From positions 1 through 20,551 of the IMG/VR virus record IMGVR_UViG_3300048508_000564: DNA of 20,551 bases. One strand, written 5' to 3'. The position numbers and the translations under genes were made by a program. Of this stretch, positions 1-8,860 are shown piece after piece. The stretch is from a virus. Below the pieces are notes generated by a model. It did not search any database and had not been told where the DNA came from. It was given only the letters and a program-made list of their open reading frames with translations. How positions within the stretch are numbered: position 1 is the first letter of the stretch; each line of letters begins with the position of its first letter.

Positions 1-814
1 CTGCCTGGATGTTAGCAGTTGCACTAGATCCGTTATAATTAATGGTAGTCGCAGCTCTAGTATACTGTAAGTTGTTCTCTACAGAACCGCCAGTGACTGT
101 ATGATTATGTGTAATATTTGCACCACTATGAGTGACCGTAGTTGTACTAGTTTGATACTTCACAATGTCAATTGAAGTACTATCCTGAAGGTCATTATCA
201 AAACCTTCATCTCTCATATCAGATTCATACCACACGTCATTGTGAGTGTGAGCAGCAGTTTTTCCAATATCAATTGTATTTGTTGTCGATGTCCCGTTAT
301 TTTCAATGGCAAAAGTTGGTTGCCCAGAAATATTAGCTGTATAAACACTATCTTCAATGGTTCCGCTCATTGTTGTAGTAACCACTGATGCTATGCTAGC
401 AACATATCCTATACCAGCTCTTTCATAAATGCCGCCAGAAACATTGTTGCCCATAAATTCCTGCCCAGCTGAACTGTTAGGAACTAAGACTTTAGCACCT
501 AGATTAGGAACTGCAAAACTACCTCCAGTAAAGTTGCCATCCGAATCAAACGTAGGGTTAATCAAAACTGAAGAATCTATTCCAGGATTAAAAGCACATC
601 CAGGAACACCAGATCCTCCTGATGGACCAACCCCAATAACTCTAGCTAAACCAGGAAAATCTTGAGCTTGATAAACTTTGCCATCGCAACGTAAGTATCC
701 ACCAGGGACACGTTCTAATAAGTTTGCATCAGATTGACATTCCTTTGAAAAAGGAACAATCACTCCAGGTGCAACACCTTGAGCTCCTCTAATATTAGCA
801 TATACTTTCGCCAT
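1..814 (-). CDS. Tail-collar-like tail fibre/tip protein, partial (C-terminus beyond left edge)
   Basis: Reading the minus strand from ATG at 814, the frame stays open for 271 codons to the window edge, so the C-terminus is missing. Residues about 17-112 match the phage tail-collar pattern: a hydrophobic start (GVIVPF), then PGGYLRCDGK at 37-46, FPGLARVIG at 53-61 and FAVPNLGAKV at 100-109. This resembles the neighbouring collar protein but has a longer Gly/Pro-rich insert between the halves. Downstream the sequence is Thr/Ser/Asn-rich and beta-prone, with HxH motifs at 189-191 (HTH) and 236-238 (HNH), as in metal-binding tips of T4-type fibres. The gene lies 22 nt after the preceding collar gene, so it is probably in the same late operon as the 2161-residue fibre. 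I see no strong Shine-Dalgarno sequence. Likely role: distal fibre or baseplate tip involved in host contact. The collar assignment is fairly secure; the exact part of the virion is inferred. Confidence 0.75.
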   Translation of the reverse strand, partial: MAKVYANIRGAQGVAPGVIVPFSKECQSDANLLERVPGGYLRCDGKVYQAQDFPGLARVIGVGPSGGSGVPGCAFNPGIDSSVLINPTFDSDGNFTGGSFAVPNLGAKVLVPNSSAGQEFMGNNVSGGIYERAGIGYVASIASVVTTTMSGTIEDSVYTANISGQPTFAIENNGTSTTNTIDIGKTAAHTHNDVWYESDMRDEGFDNDLQDSTSIDIVKYQTSTTTVTHSGANITHNHTVTGGSVENNLQYTRAATTINYNGSSATANIQA

Positions 815-836
815 TGGTTGTGATGCCCTAAGATAT

Positions 837-1649
837 TTAGTAAGCTTTAATCATATAAACTGCTGTTTGATGCGGTTGAGTAAAGTCCAAAACGGCATTA
901 CCCATACTATCATAATTATTAACCGACATATTATCAGAATTATAAGTATCAGAGTACGAATTAATTGCCATACTTCCCTTATCAATTACAATCTGCATTG
1001 ACTCGTGACCGTGAGCTTGGGGTGGTTTAGTCATTCTATTATTTTCAAAATCATTAGGACCACCAATTTTAACACCAGCACCCTGTCTGTTGATAATAGA
1101 TCTAGCAGTTTGAAATGTAATATCACTACCACTTTCACCAGAAGGGTTTCCAGTATGCTGAGAATTTAACGCTTTAATATTAGGATTATGCCCGTGACCA
1201 GGAAGGTTTTCGAGACTCATCATCCTACTTTGATAATGAATTTGTTTTCTAAAAATCGAATTAGAACTTGTCATCTGACCAGTAGCATTTCCAGTTAAGG
1301 TCGATGAACTATATTGAATTACTTTATTGGGTCTACCATTAATAGACCAATCTGCATTCAAACTCACATTTCCGCTATTATTATTTGAATCGCCAACGTA
1401 AGTAGATCCCTTATGGAAAGGTATCTTACCATTGTTTAAATCAGGGACTTGAAATTGACCTGATGCATCAGAACCACCATAAGTGTATCCAATAACAGCT
1501 TTAAGTAAAGGATAATCATCATTGGCGTTGGCACCACCATCACACGCCAACCATCCAGGAGGAAGATCTGAACTACCTCCACCCCACGCCATAATTGTAC
1601 CGATCGCGGCATTTTTGAAGCCGCGAATTTCTTCTAGATTTTTTGACAT
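837..1649 (-). CDS. Phage tail collar domain protein (270 aa)
   Basis: This is a clear tail-collar domain at residues about 16-80: AIGTIMAWGG, then PPGWLACDGG (30-39), YPLLKAVIGYTYGG (46-59) and FQVPDLNNGK (66-75). Such domains occur in T4 gp12-like short tail fibres and many adhesin tips. Two HGH motifs (152-154 and 213-215) fall in a Gly/Asn-rich region and could bind metal as in T4 fibre tips. I chose ATG at 1649 because its A is the last base of the preceding gene's TAA (TAATG), implying translational coupling; the frame also holds an upstream TTG at 1670, which would overlap the fibre gene by 22 nt and has less support. The C-terminus ends in a short hydrophobic strand (TAVYMIKAY). It sits between a giant fibre gene and a second collar protein, so a role in tail fibre or baseplate tip assembly is likely. 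Confidence 0.85.
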   Translation of the reverse strand: MSKNLEEIRGFKNAAIGTIMAWGGGSSDLPPGWLACDGGANANDDYPLLKAVIGYTYGGSDASGQFQVPDLNNGKIPFHKGSTYVGDSNNNSGNVSLNADWSINGRPNKVIQYSSSTLTGNATGQMTSSNSIFRKQIHYQSRMMSLENLPGHGHNPNIKALNSQHTGNPSGESGSDITFQTARSIINRQGAGVKIGGPNDFENNRMTKPPQAHGHESMQIVIDKGSMAINSYSDTYNSDNMSVNNYDSMGNAVLDFTQPHQTAVYMIKAY

Positions 1650-4600
1650 TAGAGTTCGATTATACGCCAACCAATAACAGAGTTGATATAAAGCAGACCG
1701 AAACCTGCGCCAGGTGTCTGAATAATTAATTCTCCACCAGCATCTCCTTGAATAGGATTGCTGCTGCCAGATCCTGTAGTAATCTTAATTTGCTTATTGT
1801 AAGTCAAAGCATCAGTAACATCCAAGAAACGAATCTGATCACCTTTTTGAGGTGATGTAGGAAGTGTAACCACAACTTGCGTTCCAGTAAATGTAGTAAC
1901 ATAGTAATTAACGTTACTGACTACCGTGATGTCCGAATCAATTTCTTCCCACTTACGACCAGCAGTAGGTGTAAAGTAACCAGTAACTTGATTTATGTCA
2001 ATACTACCATCAGTATTAACTTTAAAGTTATTAGAGCCACCACTATTTACATCTAGTTGTCCGCCCTCAAGTTCAATATTGCCAGTGACAATTTGATTTC
2101 CACCGACATTTAAGTCACCGAAGATACCAGCACCACCATCAACAATCAGAGCTCCAGAAGTAGAATTTGATGACGCTGCATTACTATGAACTCTAAGTGT
2201 ACCAGTATTATCACTGTCGTTACCAACAGCGGTATTACCAGTTGCAGAATCAATATAGAATGTTGTGTCTGTGGAAATATCTGCTTTCTTGACAGTAAAG
2301 TCATCTCCCAGAGTTAGGGATCCAGTAGAACCAATTCTAGAATTAGGAACACTAGCAGTACCATCACCAACAAAGTCAACCTGACCAGTAGGTGTTACCT
2401 TCAGTCGAAGATCACCGTCATCAAAGATAGTGAAGACTTCAGTAGCACTGATCTCAATTTTAGTAGAACCATTGACCCATAGTTTCTCCGTGGCGCTAGG
2501 AGTTGCTTCACCGATAGACACATTGCTATTGGCATCCATCTGGATACCACCGCTAGCATTACCGATACGAGCAGAACCATCTGCCTTAACAACTAGCTTC
2601 GCAGTAGAAGCATCGTCAAAATGATCATTGCCCCAAACTGCATCGCCAACAACAATGTTTTGACCAGCATATGTCACATAGTTTAGTGAATCATCTGCTT
2701 GTCTCTGATCAATGTCACTCTTAAGAGTAGAACCAGAGTCAATCTGGTACATCTTATTAAGACCGCCTCTTACATAGAGTGCCTTAGTGACTGTCAGATC
2801 ACCAACCATCTCGTGTTGACCACCACTGAGGGCAGTGAATGTGCCATCGATAGTTAAGCTACCACTAGATTGACCACCACCGACTGCCTCGCTCTCTCCA
2901 CTGCCTACAGCACCAGCTCGGGCAATGATATCACCACCAACCCAAAGACCGATGGATCCAACAACTTCAGCTGTATCACCCGTGTTGATAGAGACACGAC
3001 CCACGCCGTTGCCATCATCATCGAAAGCACGGAAGGTGTGGATACCAGTTGGGTTAAGGTTATCGCCACCAGCCCATAGAGAGTTGCGGAAGATACCAGA
3101 ACCCTCAACGTCCAGAGTCTGCAGAGGAATCACGCTACCGTTGGTAACGCGAGTATTCTTCAGGTTGACCCCCAGACGCATATCGTTGCCTGTAGCAATC
3201 GAAGTAGAACCAGTGCCAGTGGTGTACGTGGTTAGTGCGTCCGCACCAATAACACCCCACTCTCTCCATCCATAGGAGGGAGTCTCACCTTGCTGGAATC
3301 CATCAGTCTGACACCAGATCCAACCCACCGTGGTGTTATAGTTGACATTAGCAATTCTATGTGCTTCACCAACAGTTTCAGTACCACGCAGTTCAATTGT
3401 ACCCTCTTGCTTAAAGCTTTCGGATGCAGGAACTGTCTTGTCTTTCGATGTCTTGATCGAATAATTAAGACCAGAGGAAATGTTTCTGGGGTTAAGTTCC
3501 CAAACAGCGAACTGAATAGTGTTTGGTTTAAATGGAGGGTTGAAGACCATATCAGTCTCAACCAGTGCAGGGTCAACACCAGCAATACCAGTGTTAGCAA
3601 CTGACTTAATTGTCAGAGAACCAGGGTCATCGGAGCTGTCAGCAAACTGATCACCAACCTCAATCGTAACAGGGGTAGAGAAGAATGTACCACCAGGTGC
3701 AGAGATCTGGAAGTCATTGATCAAGTCAAACTTAACTTTGTTGTTGACAGTTAGAGTGTCAACTGTGACATCGTTAGTGTTGGACTCTTCATCTTGGTTC
3801 TCACCAGCGACTCGCAGCACGGAGTCATCAATCTTAGTCTCTTCACCAGAGATAGCGTTGATACGCTGGTTACCCACGAACAGGTCACCGTTAGCGTTCA
3901 GACCAGAGTAGAAGACCACACCGCCGTCTTGACGCTTCGCCTGAGAGAACAGGACTTCATCGTCAGAGAGCACATACTCCTGTCTAGAGGGGAATGCAGT
4001 GGAGTAGTTACCAGGACCGAAACCAGTGTATTCAAAAGTATGGTTGCCAGAACGTGCCTGTGAAGGACGACGCAGCTCCATATAGATTCGTCTATCAGCA
4101 ACAGCACTACTAGTACCCTCAACACCGATTAGACGATCTTCGCGAGAAGCAACCGCCTTACCATCCATTGCACTGAGAGTAACAGTCGTATTTCTCTCTA
4201 CGTTGAGAAGGAGAGATTCAACTGCTTCTTTTGTGACACTGTTCTTGTTATCATCAGCAACCACGAGACCGTGGACATAGTTATCAGCAACAGAATTACT
4301 GGCAGGAGCATCTTTAATCTGCGATCCATCACCATCAGGGTCAAACCACAGAGGATCGTCAGCAAATAGCTCAGGATACAGTCTTTCGGTAGGATGTCCG
4401 AACTTGAATGTATTAAACTCAGAAACTGAAGGCGAGAAGTCACCACGTAAACAAGTCAGGTAGTAAATACCATCCTGTTGGTTATAGATTCTGCGGCGCA
4501 GAGTCTTAACGCGATACACATAGTAAGTGTTTTCAACTTCCTCAACATCAGTAACACTGACAATCTTATAATCTTTCTGGTTACCGTCAGCTTCATCACG

Positions 4601-7600
4601 AACAAAGTCTCCAGGAGTCAGCGTGTAAGCAGGGGCATTACGGATAACATACTGTTTGCCGAGATCAGATTCGTAATCTTTAAAGTCGTCACGACCACCA
4701 TTGGGTTTCTCAGCGAGAATACCAGTTGCAGAACCACTAGCAAAAATAGTAGTGGTACTATCATTATACTTCAGAGTAGGCAGTAGAGGGAAATCACTAC
4801 GAAGGACTAAACGAGTAGTACCACCCTCAATATAAACTTTATGAACGACAGGCAAGTTGCCACTAATCTCACTGCTATCAGAGAAACCAGACCAAGCAAC
4901 TGCAAGTCCTAGCGTGAAAGTACCTGTAACACTGGAGAGTTTAACCTCAGTTAAAATTGTACCTGATGCTAAAGCTGTACCAGCAGCAATATTAGTATTA
5001 ATTGTGTGATCGAAGACCGTCAATTCAATGCGATCGGTACCACTAATATTCTTTAGTCTGGCAGATTCGATGGTAAATTTGATACCACAATCAGACACCA
5101 AAGACTTGCTGTTGCCAGTCAGATAGGGATCGTAATTATAATCTGCTTCAATTGCGAGGTTGTCTCCACTAGCAGGATCAACAGTCGGAGAATCACCAAA
5201 GAAGACGGGAATATCAGTAGTTGCATCAACAGCTTCCAGAACAATCTTCTGAGGTCTTAGTCTTCTATTCTCGTCAGTTCTGACCTTAAGGACATAACCG
5301 AGCAAGGGTTCTCTAACGTTGTCAATTTCCTTTGGTACAACGTATCTGAGTCTATAGATACGGTCATCTTCCCTACGGCGATCGTTGACACGCTTGATAT
5401 AGGTGTTGGAAGTTGTGATGACTTCTTCATTAACATACTCCGCAAGAGTGGAAACACGTTGATAGATTTGGTTTGGTTGCTGAGCTGTGTTTAGTACATT
5501 CAGATACCACAGACCATTACGACCAGGAGATGCAGTCATCTCAGGGTCATATTTTAGAGGATGCCTAGTATTACAGGAGAAGATAAAGACTTCATCTTGA
5601 TTGGTAACACCAACAGTACCACTAGATGTAAATGAATATGGAACACCACCACCTTGAATAGCAAGTGCTGATGACAATGCAACCTTTAACTTATTAGTAT
5701 TACCAGCAGTATTATCGTAAATGGCATAATACATCTTGTTCGCATCAATACCACCAGGCAGTTGCGAACCAGGCTTAGCACGGAAGAAAACAGGAGTTGC
5801 TGCTTTAGTAGCAAAACCTTTATCAAAAACGTGAGAAGATTCTAAAGTAAATTCATTAGTAGCAGGGTCAGCATTGACGACCTTGTACTTAAATGGAGTT
5901 GGGTTGACATCAAAGATGTACTGCTGCATCGAGATCTGAACGCCAGCGTTCAATGCCTCGGGGATATTAATTGCGTTACCCGCAGCTGCATCATCCTCAG
6001 ATGCTGCCAGAAGGAATGTGTTGAGGTCTTCTGTAGGGAAAGTCTGATCGGGCGGTACAGGCGCTGTATGGCGACCAGGAGCAATTACATAATAAACAGT
6101 GTTTGCTTCCAGACCTTTAGGTAGTCTGACTAGTTCGTTGCCAATATTAGGATTGACCCGTGTTGGAACTAAACGAACAGGTGTGCCTGTATACAGACCG
6201 TGTGCTTCAGGGCAGGAGAAGATCGTAGCACGATATACAATAGTCTCACCCAGAGCATTCTGCACTGACTGAGTAGCAGTTGCCAGACTGCTCACCGTAA
6301 AGGTGTCGAAACCAGATGGAGTAAGTTGTGCTGACCTTTCCTGAGGACCAGATTCACCAGCAGAAATATCAGGATCTAGCTTAGCATAAATTCTATCTTC
6401 ACGCTTAGAACCAACTTTATAATCCTGCAGAATGTAAGTTGGTGTGCTATCAGGATCAGCAATTTCCTCAGGTTCGCCTGAAAGGTAAACACGAGTAGAA
6501 CCAGCTGGTTCCTTAGAACCAAGAATATCAATACCGTAGTATGGAGGTTGGGTAGTATCGTCTAGATCAATTGTTTGTGGAGGAACAATATCAGTAACGA
6601 AACCGTGCTTGTCTTGGAAGAAAGCAAATCCCTTAAATCCGATAGCATCCAGAGCGGTGTTACCGAAGTTAGAGTTAGAGTTGGTGATTGAAATGTCAGC
6701 ACCAGACTCAATCAGGAAGTGATCTGCAAAACCCACCGCGAAGATGGACACAGCCTGAATGAACGCATCATTCGACAATCTAACGTGAGCGTTTCTCCAC
6801 TCATTCTTAAAGTATGCTCTACCATCTGTGTGATAAGGAGTGGTAGCAAACGAACCAGTTGCCAGTTCTTCAGGGTCAGTAACAGCAACACCGTTCCAAG
6901 CAGATTCAAACTGCGCAGTTTCTTCGTTGAACTTAGTAAACGCACGATCGTCTTTCTGCAACGAAACGCCCGTGTACTGAGCACACACCATCGACTTGAA
7001 TCCAGTAACCTTGGATCCATCAGCGTGCATACCTGCCAGACCCCAAGTAGAACGGATCGACAGGTTAAAGATATAAGGAGATGCAGAGTCAACAGTATCA
7101 ATCTCTGCCTGAACAACAGCGTTCTCATTCAGTCTGTTAGGAGGAAGAGAAGCTGTCGTATATGTCTGACCAGAGATCAATGTCGGAATTGACTGGTTGA
7201 CACGATAGTAGAAAAGAGTGTTATCTGCGGGATCCAGACGTGTAATCAGGAATGAACCGTGCAGATCATTAGTTAGTCCAGTATCATCGATGGTAACAAA
7301 TTGAGCTACGAAATAACCGTGAGGTGCTTTCGTTTTAACTCTAATTTCAGTTGCATTACCACCCAATGCCTGTGGAGTGATCGACTCAATAACCTTTTTG
7401 TCAGAGAGTGGACCCACAATACGGTTTTCAAGATCCGTCTCTTGAATAGCACCGTCAACGTTAATATCGACGACCATATTTTCATATGCGTCACCAATTT
7501 TGTCGTAGTAGAGTTGCAGATCTTCAGCATCTGCAAACTCAAAGTTTGTAATCTTGTGGTGAGAAAAAGTTGGGTCAGCTTTATTTCCAGAAGCATCAAA

Positions 7601-8134
7601 GTATACCTTCTGCTTACCATCAAAGATAGAGAATTGCCAGAAGTAACACCCACCAGTTACATTAAAAATAGATGTCTTTGGAACCGACACATCTGTTGGG
7701 TTTGGCACATACAGAGGACGAATCTTTGTCTTCCTGAGGTCCATACCCACCAAGGAGGTACCTCTAGGAACAATAACACCACCAGTTGTTGAGTTAAACT
7801 TGTAGAGATCGTTTTGGGAGTTGCCTAAGTCAAAGTTCACATTAGATGTGAAATCTGCGATATCGTTAACAGAAAGAACACCAGGACGGTTGTCAATATA
7901 GTGGTCTCCAGGAGACAACACGACTGTAAATTCGTCAAATCGATCGTTATCAGGACCCGATTTATACGAAAATCTAGCAACTTCGAGAAAAGCTCGCTGA
8001 ATACTCTTAAATGGTCGAGTTGGGGAGTTGCCCCTGTTGTTCACATCATCCGACGCATTAAAGTCATCAGGAGAAACATAAACAAAACGCCCAGTTTTAC
8101 TGGAAATTAGATTCTCTAGTCTGGTAAGTGCCAT
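1649..8134 (-). CDS. Giant tail fibre / virion structural protein (2161 aa)
   Basis: This very long structural protein opens with a segment resembling parallel beta-helix tailspikes: residues about 33-95 contain RGNSPTRPFKSIQRAFLEVA and a GDHYIDNRPG turn. The middle is rich in beta-prone Asp/Thr/Gly/Val sequence without enzyme motifs I recognise. From about residue 1500 on it becomes fibre-like, with short Gly-terminated repeats such as SGALIVDGGAGIFGDLNVGG near 1980. The last about 105 residues look like a separate compact beta domain ending GWRIIEL. A chaperone or capsid role is unlikely; an adhesive fibre or baseplate-attached spike fits best. A T4-type late promoter lies 37 nt upstream of the ATG. 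AGG only 3 nt before the start is a poor ribosome-binding site. It is followed directly by two collar-domain genes. Being a structural protein of a T4-like cyanophage is well supported; the position in the virion is not shown by sequence. Confidence 0.8.
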   Translation of the reverse strand: MALTRLENLISSKTGRFVYVSPDDFNASDDVNNRGNSPTRPFKSIQRAFLEVARFSYKSGPDNDRFDEFTVVLSPGDHYIDNRPGVLSVNDIADFTSNVNFDLGNSQNDLYKFNSTTGGVIVPRGTSLVGMDLRKTKIRPLYVPNPTDVSVPKTSIFNVTGGCYFWQFSIFDGKQKVYFDASGNKADPTFSHHKITNFEFADAEDLQLYYDKIGDAYENMVVDINVDGAIQETDLENRIVGPLSDKKVIESITPQALGGNATEIRVKTKAPHGYFVAQFVTIDDTGLTNDLHGSFLITRLDPADNTLFYYRVNQSIPTLISGQTYTTASLPPNRLNENAVVQAEIDTVDSASPYIFNLSIRSTWGLAGMHADGSKVTGFKSMVCAQYTGVSLQKDDRAFTKFNEETAQFESAWNGVAVTDPEELATGSFATTPYHTDGRAYFKNEWRNAHVRLSNDAFIQAVSIFAVGFADHFLIESGADISITNSNSNFGNTALDAIGFKGFAFFQDKHGFVTDIVPPQTIDLDDTTQPPYYGIDILGSKEPAGSTRVYLSGEPEEIADPDSTPTYILQDYKVGSKREDRIYAKLDPDISAGESGPQERSAQLTPSGFDTFTVSSLATATQSVQNALGETIVYRATIFSCPEAHGLYTGTPVRLVPTRVNPNIGNELVRLPKGLEANTVYYVIAPGRHTAPVPPDQTFPTEDLNTFLLAASEDDAAAGNAINIPEALNAGVQISMQQYIFDVNPTPFKYKVVNADPATNEFTLESSHVFDKGFATKAATPVFFRAKPGSQLPGGIDANKMYYAIYDNTAGNTNKLKVALSSALAIQGGGVPYSFTSSGTVGVTNQDEVFIFSCNTRHPLKYDPEMTASPGRNGLWYLNVLNTAQQPNQIYQRVSTLAEYVNEEVITTSNTYIKRVNDRRREDDRIYRLRYVVPKEIDNVREPLLGYVLKVRTDENRRLRPQKIVLEAVDATTDIPVFFGDSPTVDPASGDNLAIEADYNYDPYLTGNSKSLVSDCGIKFTIESARLKNISGTDRIELTVFDHTINTNIAAGTALASGTILTEVKLSSVTGTFTLGLAVAWSGFSDSSEISGNLPVVHKVYIEGGTTRLVLRSDFPLLPTLKYNDSTTTIFASGSATGILAEKPNGGRDDFKDYESDLGKQYVIRNAPAYTLTPGDFVRDEADGNQKDYKIVSVTDVEEVENTYYVYRVKTLRRRIYNQQDGIYYLTCLRGDFSPSVSEFNTFKFGHPTERLYPELFADDPLWFDPDGDGSQIKDAPASNSVADNYVHGLVVADDNKNSVTKEAVESLLLNVERNTTVTLSAMDGKAVASREDRLIGVEGTSSAVADRRIYMELRRPSQARSGNHTFEYTGFGPGNYSTAFPSRQEYVLSDDEVLFSQAKRQDGGVVFYSGLNANGDLFVGNQRINAISGEETKIDDSVLRVAGENQDEESNTNDVTVDTLTVNNKVKFDLINDFQISAPGGTFFSTPVTIEVGDQFADSSDDPGSLTIKSVANTGIAGVDPALVETDMVFNPPFKPNTIQFAVWELNPRNISSGLNYSIKTSKDKTVPASESFKQEGTIELRGTETVGEAHRIANVNYNTTVGWIWCQTDGFQQGETPSYGWREWGVIGADALTTYTTGTGSTSIATGNDMRLGVNLKNTRVTNGSVIPLQTLDVEGSGIFRNSLWAGGDNLNPTGIHTFRAFDDDGNGVGRVSINTGDTAEVVGSIGLWVGGDIIARAGAVGSGESEAVGGGQSSGSLTIDGTFTALSGGQHEMVGDLTVTKALYVRGGLNKMYQIDSGSTLKSDIDQRQADDSLNYVTYAGQNIVVGDAVWGNDHFDDASTAKLVVKADGSARIGNASGGIQMDANSNVSIGEATPSATEKLWVNGSTKIEISATEVFTIFDDGDLRLKVTPTGQVDFVGDGTASVPNSRIGSTGSLTLGDDFTVKKADISTDTTFYIDSATGNTAVGNDSDNTGTLRVHSNAASSNSTSGALIVDGGAGIFGDLNVGGNQIVTGNIELEGGQLDVNSGGSNNFKVNTDGSIDINQVTGYFTPTAGRKWEEIDSDITVVSNVNYYVTTFTGTQVVVTLPTSPQKGDQIRFLDVTDALTYNKQIKITTGSGSSNPIQGDAGGELIIQTPGAGFGLLYINSVIGWRIIEL

Positions 8135-8170
8135 TACCTAAAAATTATTATGATGGTGGTCCTGTCTTGG

Positions 8171-8178
8171 TATTTATC
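8171..8178 (-). promoter_or_regulatory. T4-type late promoter for the giant fibre gene
   Basis: The minus strand reads GATAAATAC here, matching the T4 late consensus TATAAATA in seven of eight positions. It overlaps the TGA stop of the glutaredoxin-like gene and ends 37 nt before the ATG of the fibre gene. The same ATAAATAC core occurs only twice more in this window, both times just before an operon start. In T4 such sites are read by the gp55 sigma factor with the sliding clamp. Function is inferred from motif and position. Confidence 0.75.
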
Positions 8179-8431
8179 AGACGAACATTCCTTTGTCTGA
8201 CATATATCGAAGTGTAGTCTTCATATCGCCAATGTGCGTCATACCAATTGCACATTGAGGATAAGTTGCTTCATTTCCAAATTCATTTCTGAATTGATAA
8301 TCTTCAAAGTCTTTTCCTAGCTCATATCTATGAAAGTCTTCAACACCTTCAATTTTCTTCAAAAGTTGTGCCATACGATCACACTCTTGACTACTGTTAG
8401 AGTATATAACTGCGGTTTTAGTTAGTACCAT
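8177..8431 (-). CDS. Glutaredoxin-like small protein with SxxC active site (84 aa)
   Basis: The fold pattern is that of a glutaredoxin: strand TAVIYSN (6-12), an active-site loop, a helix DRMAQLLKKIEG, then YPQC with the cis-Pro (57-60) and HIGDMKTTLRYM (66-77), which corresponds to the family's HIGG plus last helix. The usual CPYC is replaced by SQEC at 14-17, so the nucleophilic first Cys is Ser while the second Cys (C17) remains. A standard dithiol cycle is therefore not possible with this motif alone; C60 next to the cis-Pro is an unusual extra thiol. I chose ATG at 8431, which overlaps the end of the thioredoxin gene by 14 nt and has GGGG a few bases upstream. The frame runs further up to a TTG at 8479, but that would overlap by 62 nt. 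Redox, scaffold or inhibitor roles are all possible. Confidence 0.65.
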   Translation of the reverse strand: MVLTKTAVIYSNSSQECDRMAQLLKKIEGVEDFHRYELGKDFEDYQFRNEFGNEATYPQCAIGMTHIGDMKTTLRYMSDKGMFV

Positions 8432-8714
8432 ATTGACCCCAAAGTTTACGAACAGATTGAGTAATTGGCAAACCACCAATTCGTTTTTCCAGCAATAGTC
8501 CTGAGGGAGAAATAACTAGAAAAACAGGAGTAGCAGTTACGCCATATTTTTTAGCAAGAGCAAGATTTTCTTCTGGAATAGGAGTATCACTGAAGTCTTC
8601 CAACTCTATTTGTTCAATCAGACTCTCTCTTTCATCGTGAAGAGCTTTGATGTATTTTTTAACCAAACCACAAGGACCACAGGAGTCCTTGGTAAACAGC
8701 AAAAATCGGTTCAT
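8418..8714 (-). CDS. Thioredoxin (98 aa, CGPC active site)
   Basis: The protein has a classical thioredoxin active site, CGPC at 12-15, directly after the strand RFLLFTKDS, and the conserved cis-proline in TATPVFLV (P63). The strand-turn FLVISPSGLLLEKRIGG (65-81) is also typical. It would reduce disulfides of phage or host proteins, with electrons from host thioredoxin reductase or ferredoxin-thioredoxin reductase. At 98 residues it is slightly shorter than host thioredoxins (about 105-110). Its ATG shares a base with the TAA of the 48-residue gene upstream (TAATG), and AAGGAG stands at good distance, so it should be well translated. Its own 3' end overlaps the glutaredoxin-like gene. The two thioredoxin-fold genes are thus translationally linked. 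The target is not shown. Confidence 0.88.
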   Translation of the reverse strand: MNRFLLFTKDSCGPCGLVKKYIKALHDERESLIEQIELEDFSDTPIPEENLALAKKYGVTATPVFLVISPSGLLLEKRIGGLPITQSVRKLWGQYGTN

Positions 8715-8860
8715 TACTTCTCCTTGTGATCGTAGGTAATTACAATTTTCTGATGTTGGGTCTTTTTATCAGTGCAAATATAGTGAGTTGCTTCACCACC
8801 CAATATTTTGCATATGTTATCTAGTTGGATTTCGAGTGCGAATTTAGCAGCATCTTTCAT
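8714..8860 (-). CDS. Hypothetical protein, 48 aa
   Basis: A short frame starts with ATG at 8860 and runs 48 codons to TAA. Evidence that it is real: its start overlaps the preceding gene's stop as ATGA, and its own stop overlaps the thioredoxin start as TAATG, so it fills the gap between two genes exactly. The AAGGAG that serves the thioredoxin gene is encoded by its last codons (KEK). The protein begins MKDAAKFALEIQLDNICKIL, an amphipathic helix, followed by two short strands (HYICTD and QKIVITYDH), with two Cys and three His. No family recognised. Confidence 0.7.
   Translation of the reverse strand: MKDAAKFALEIQLDNICKILGGEATHYICTDKKTQHQKIVITYDHKEK

Noticed and set aside
833-840. CTAAATAT on the minus strand as a late promoter for the leftmost gene
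   Set aside because: It lacks the ATAAATAC core shared by the three good sites and overlaps the end of the preceding collar gene in what looks like one operon.
1650-1670. TTG start for the collar protein 21 nt upstream of the ATG
   Set aside because: It would overlap the fibre gene by 22 nt without a ribosome site; the ATG at 1649 makes the usual TAATG junction. The same reasoning rejects the TTG starts at 8479, 9838, 14065 and 18389.
6719-7792. Plus-strand open frames (157 and 163 codons) opposite the fibre gene
   Set aside because: Their composition (many Ser, Arg, Cys, Asn in irregular order) is that of antisense translation, and the opposite strand holds one uninterrupted 2161-codon gene.
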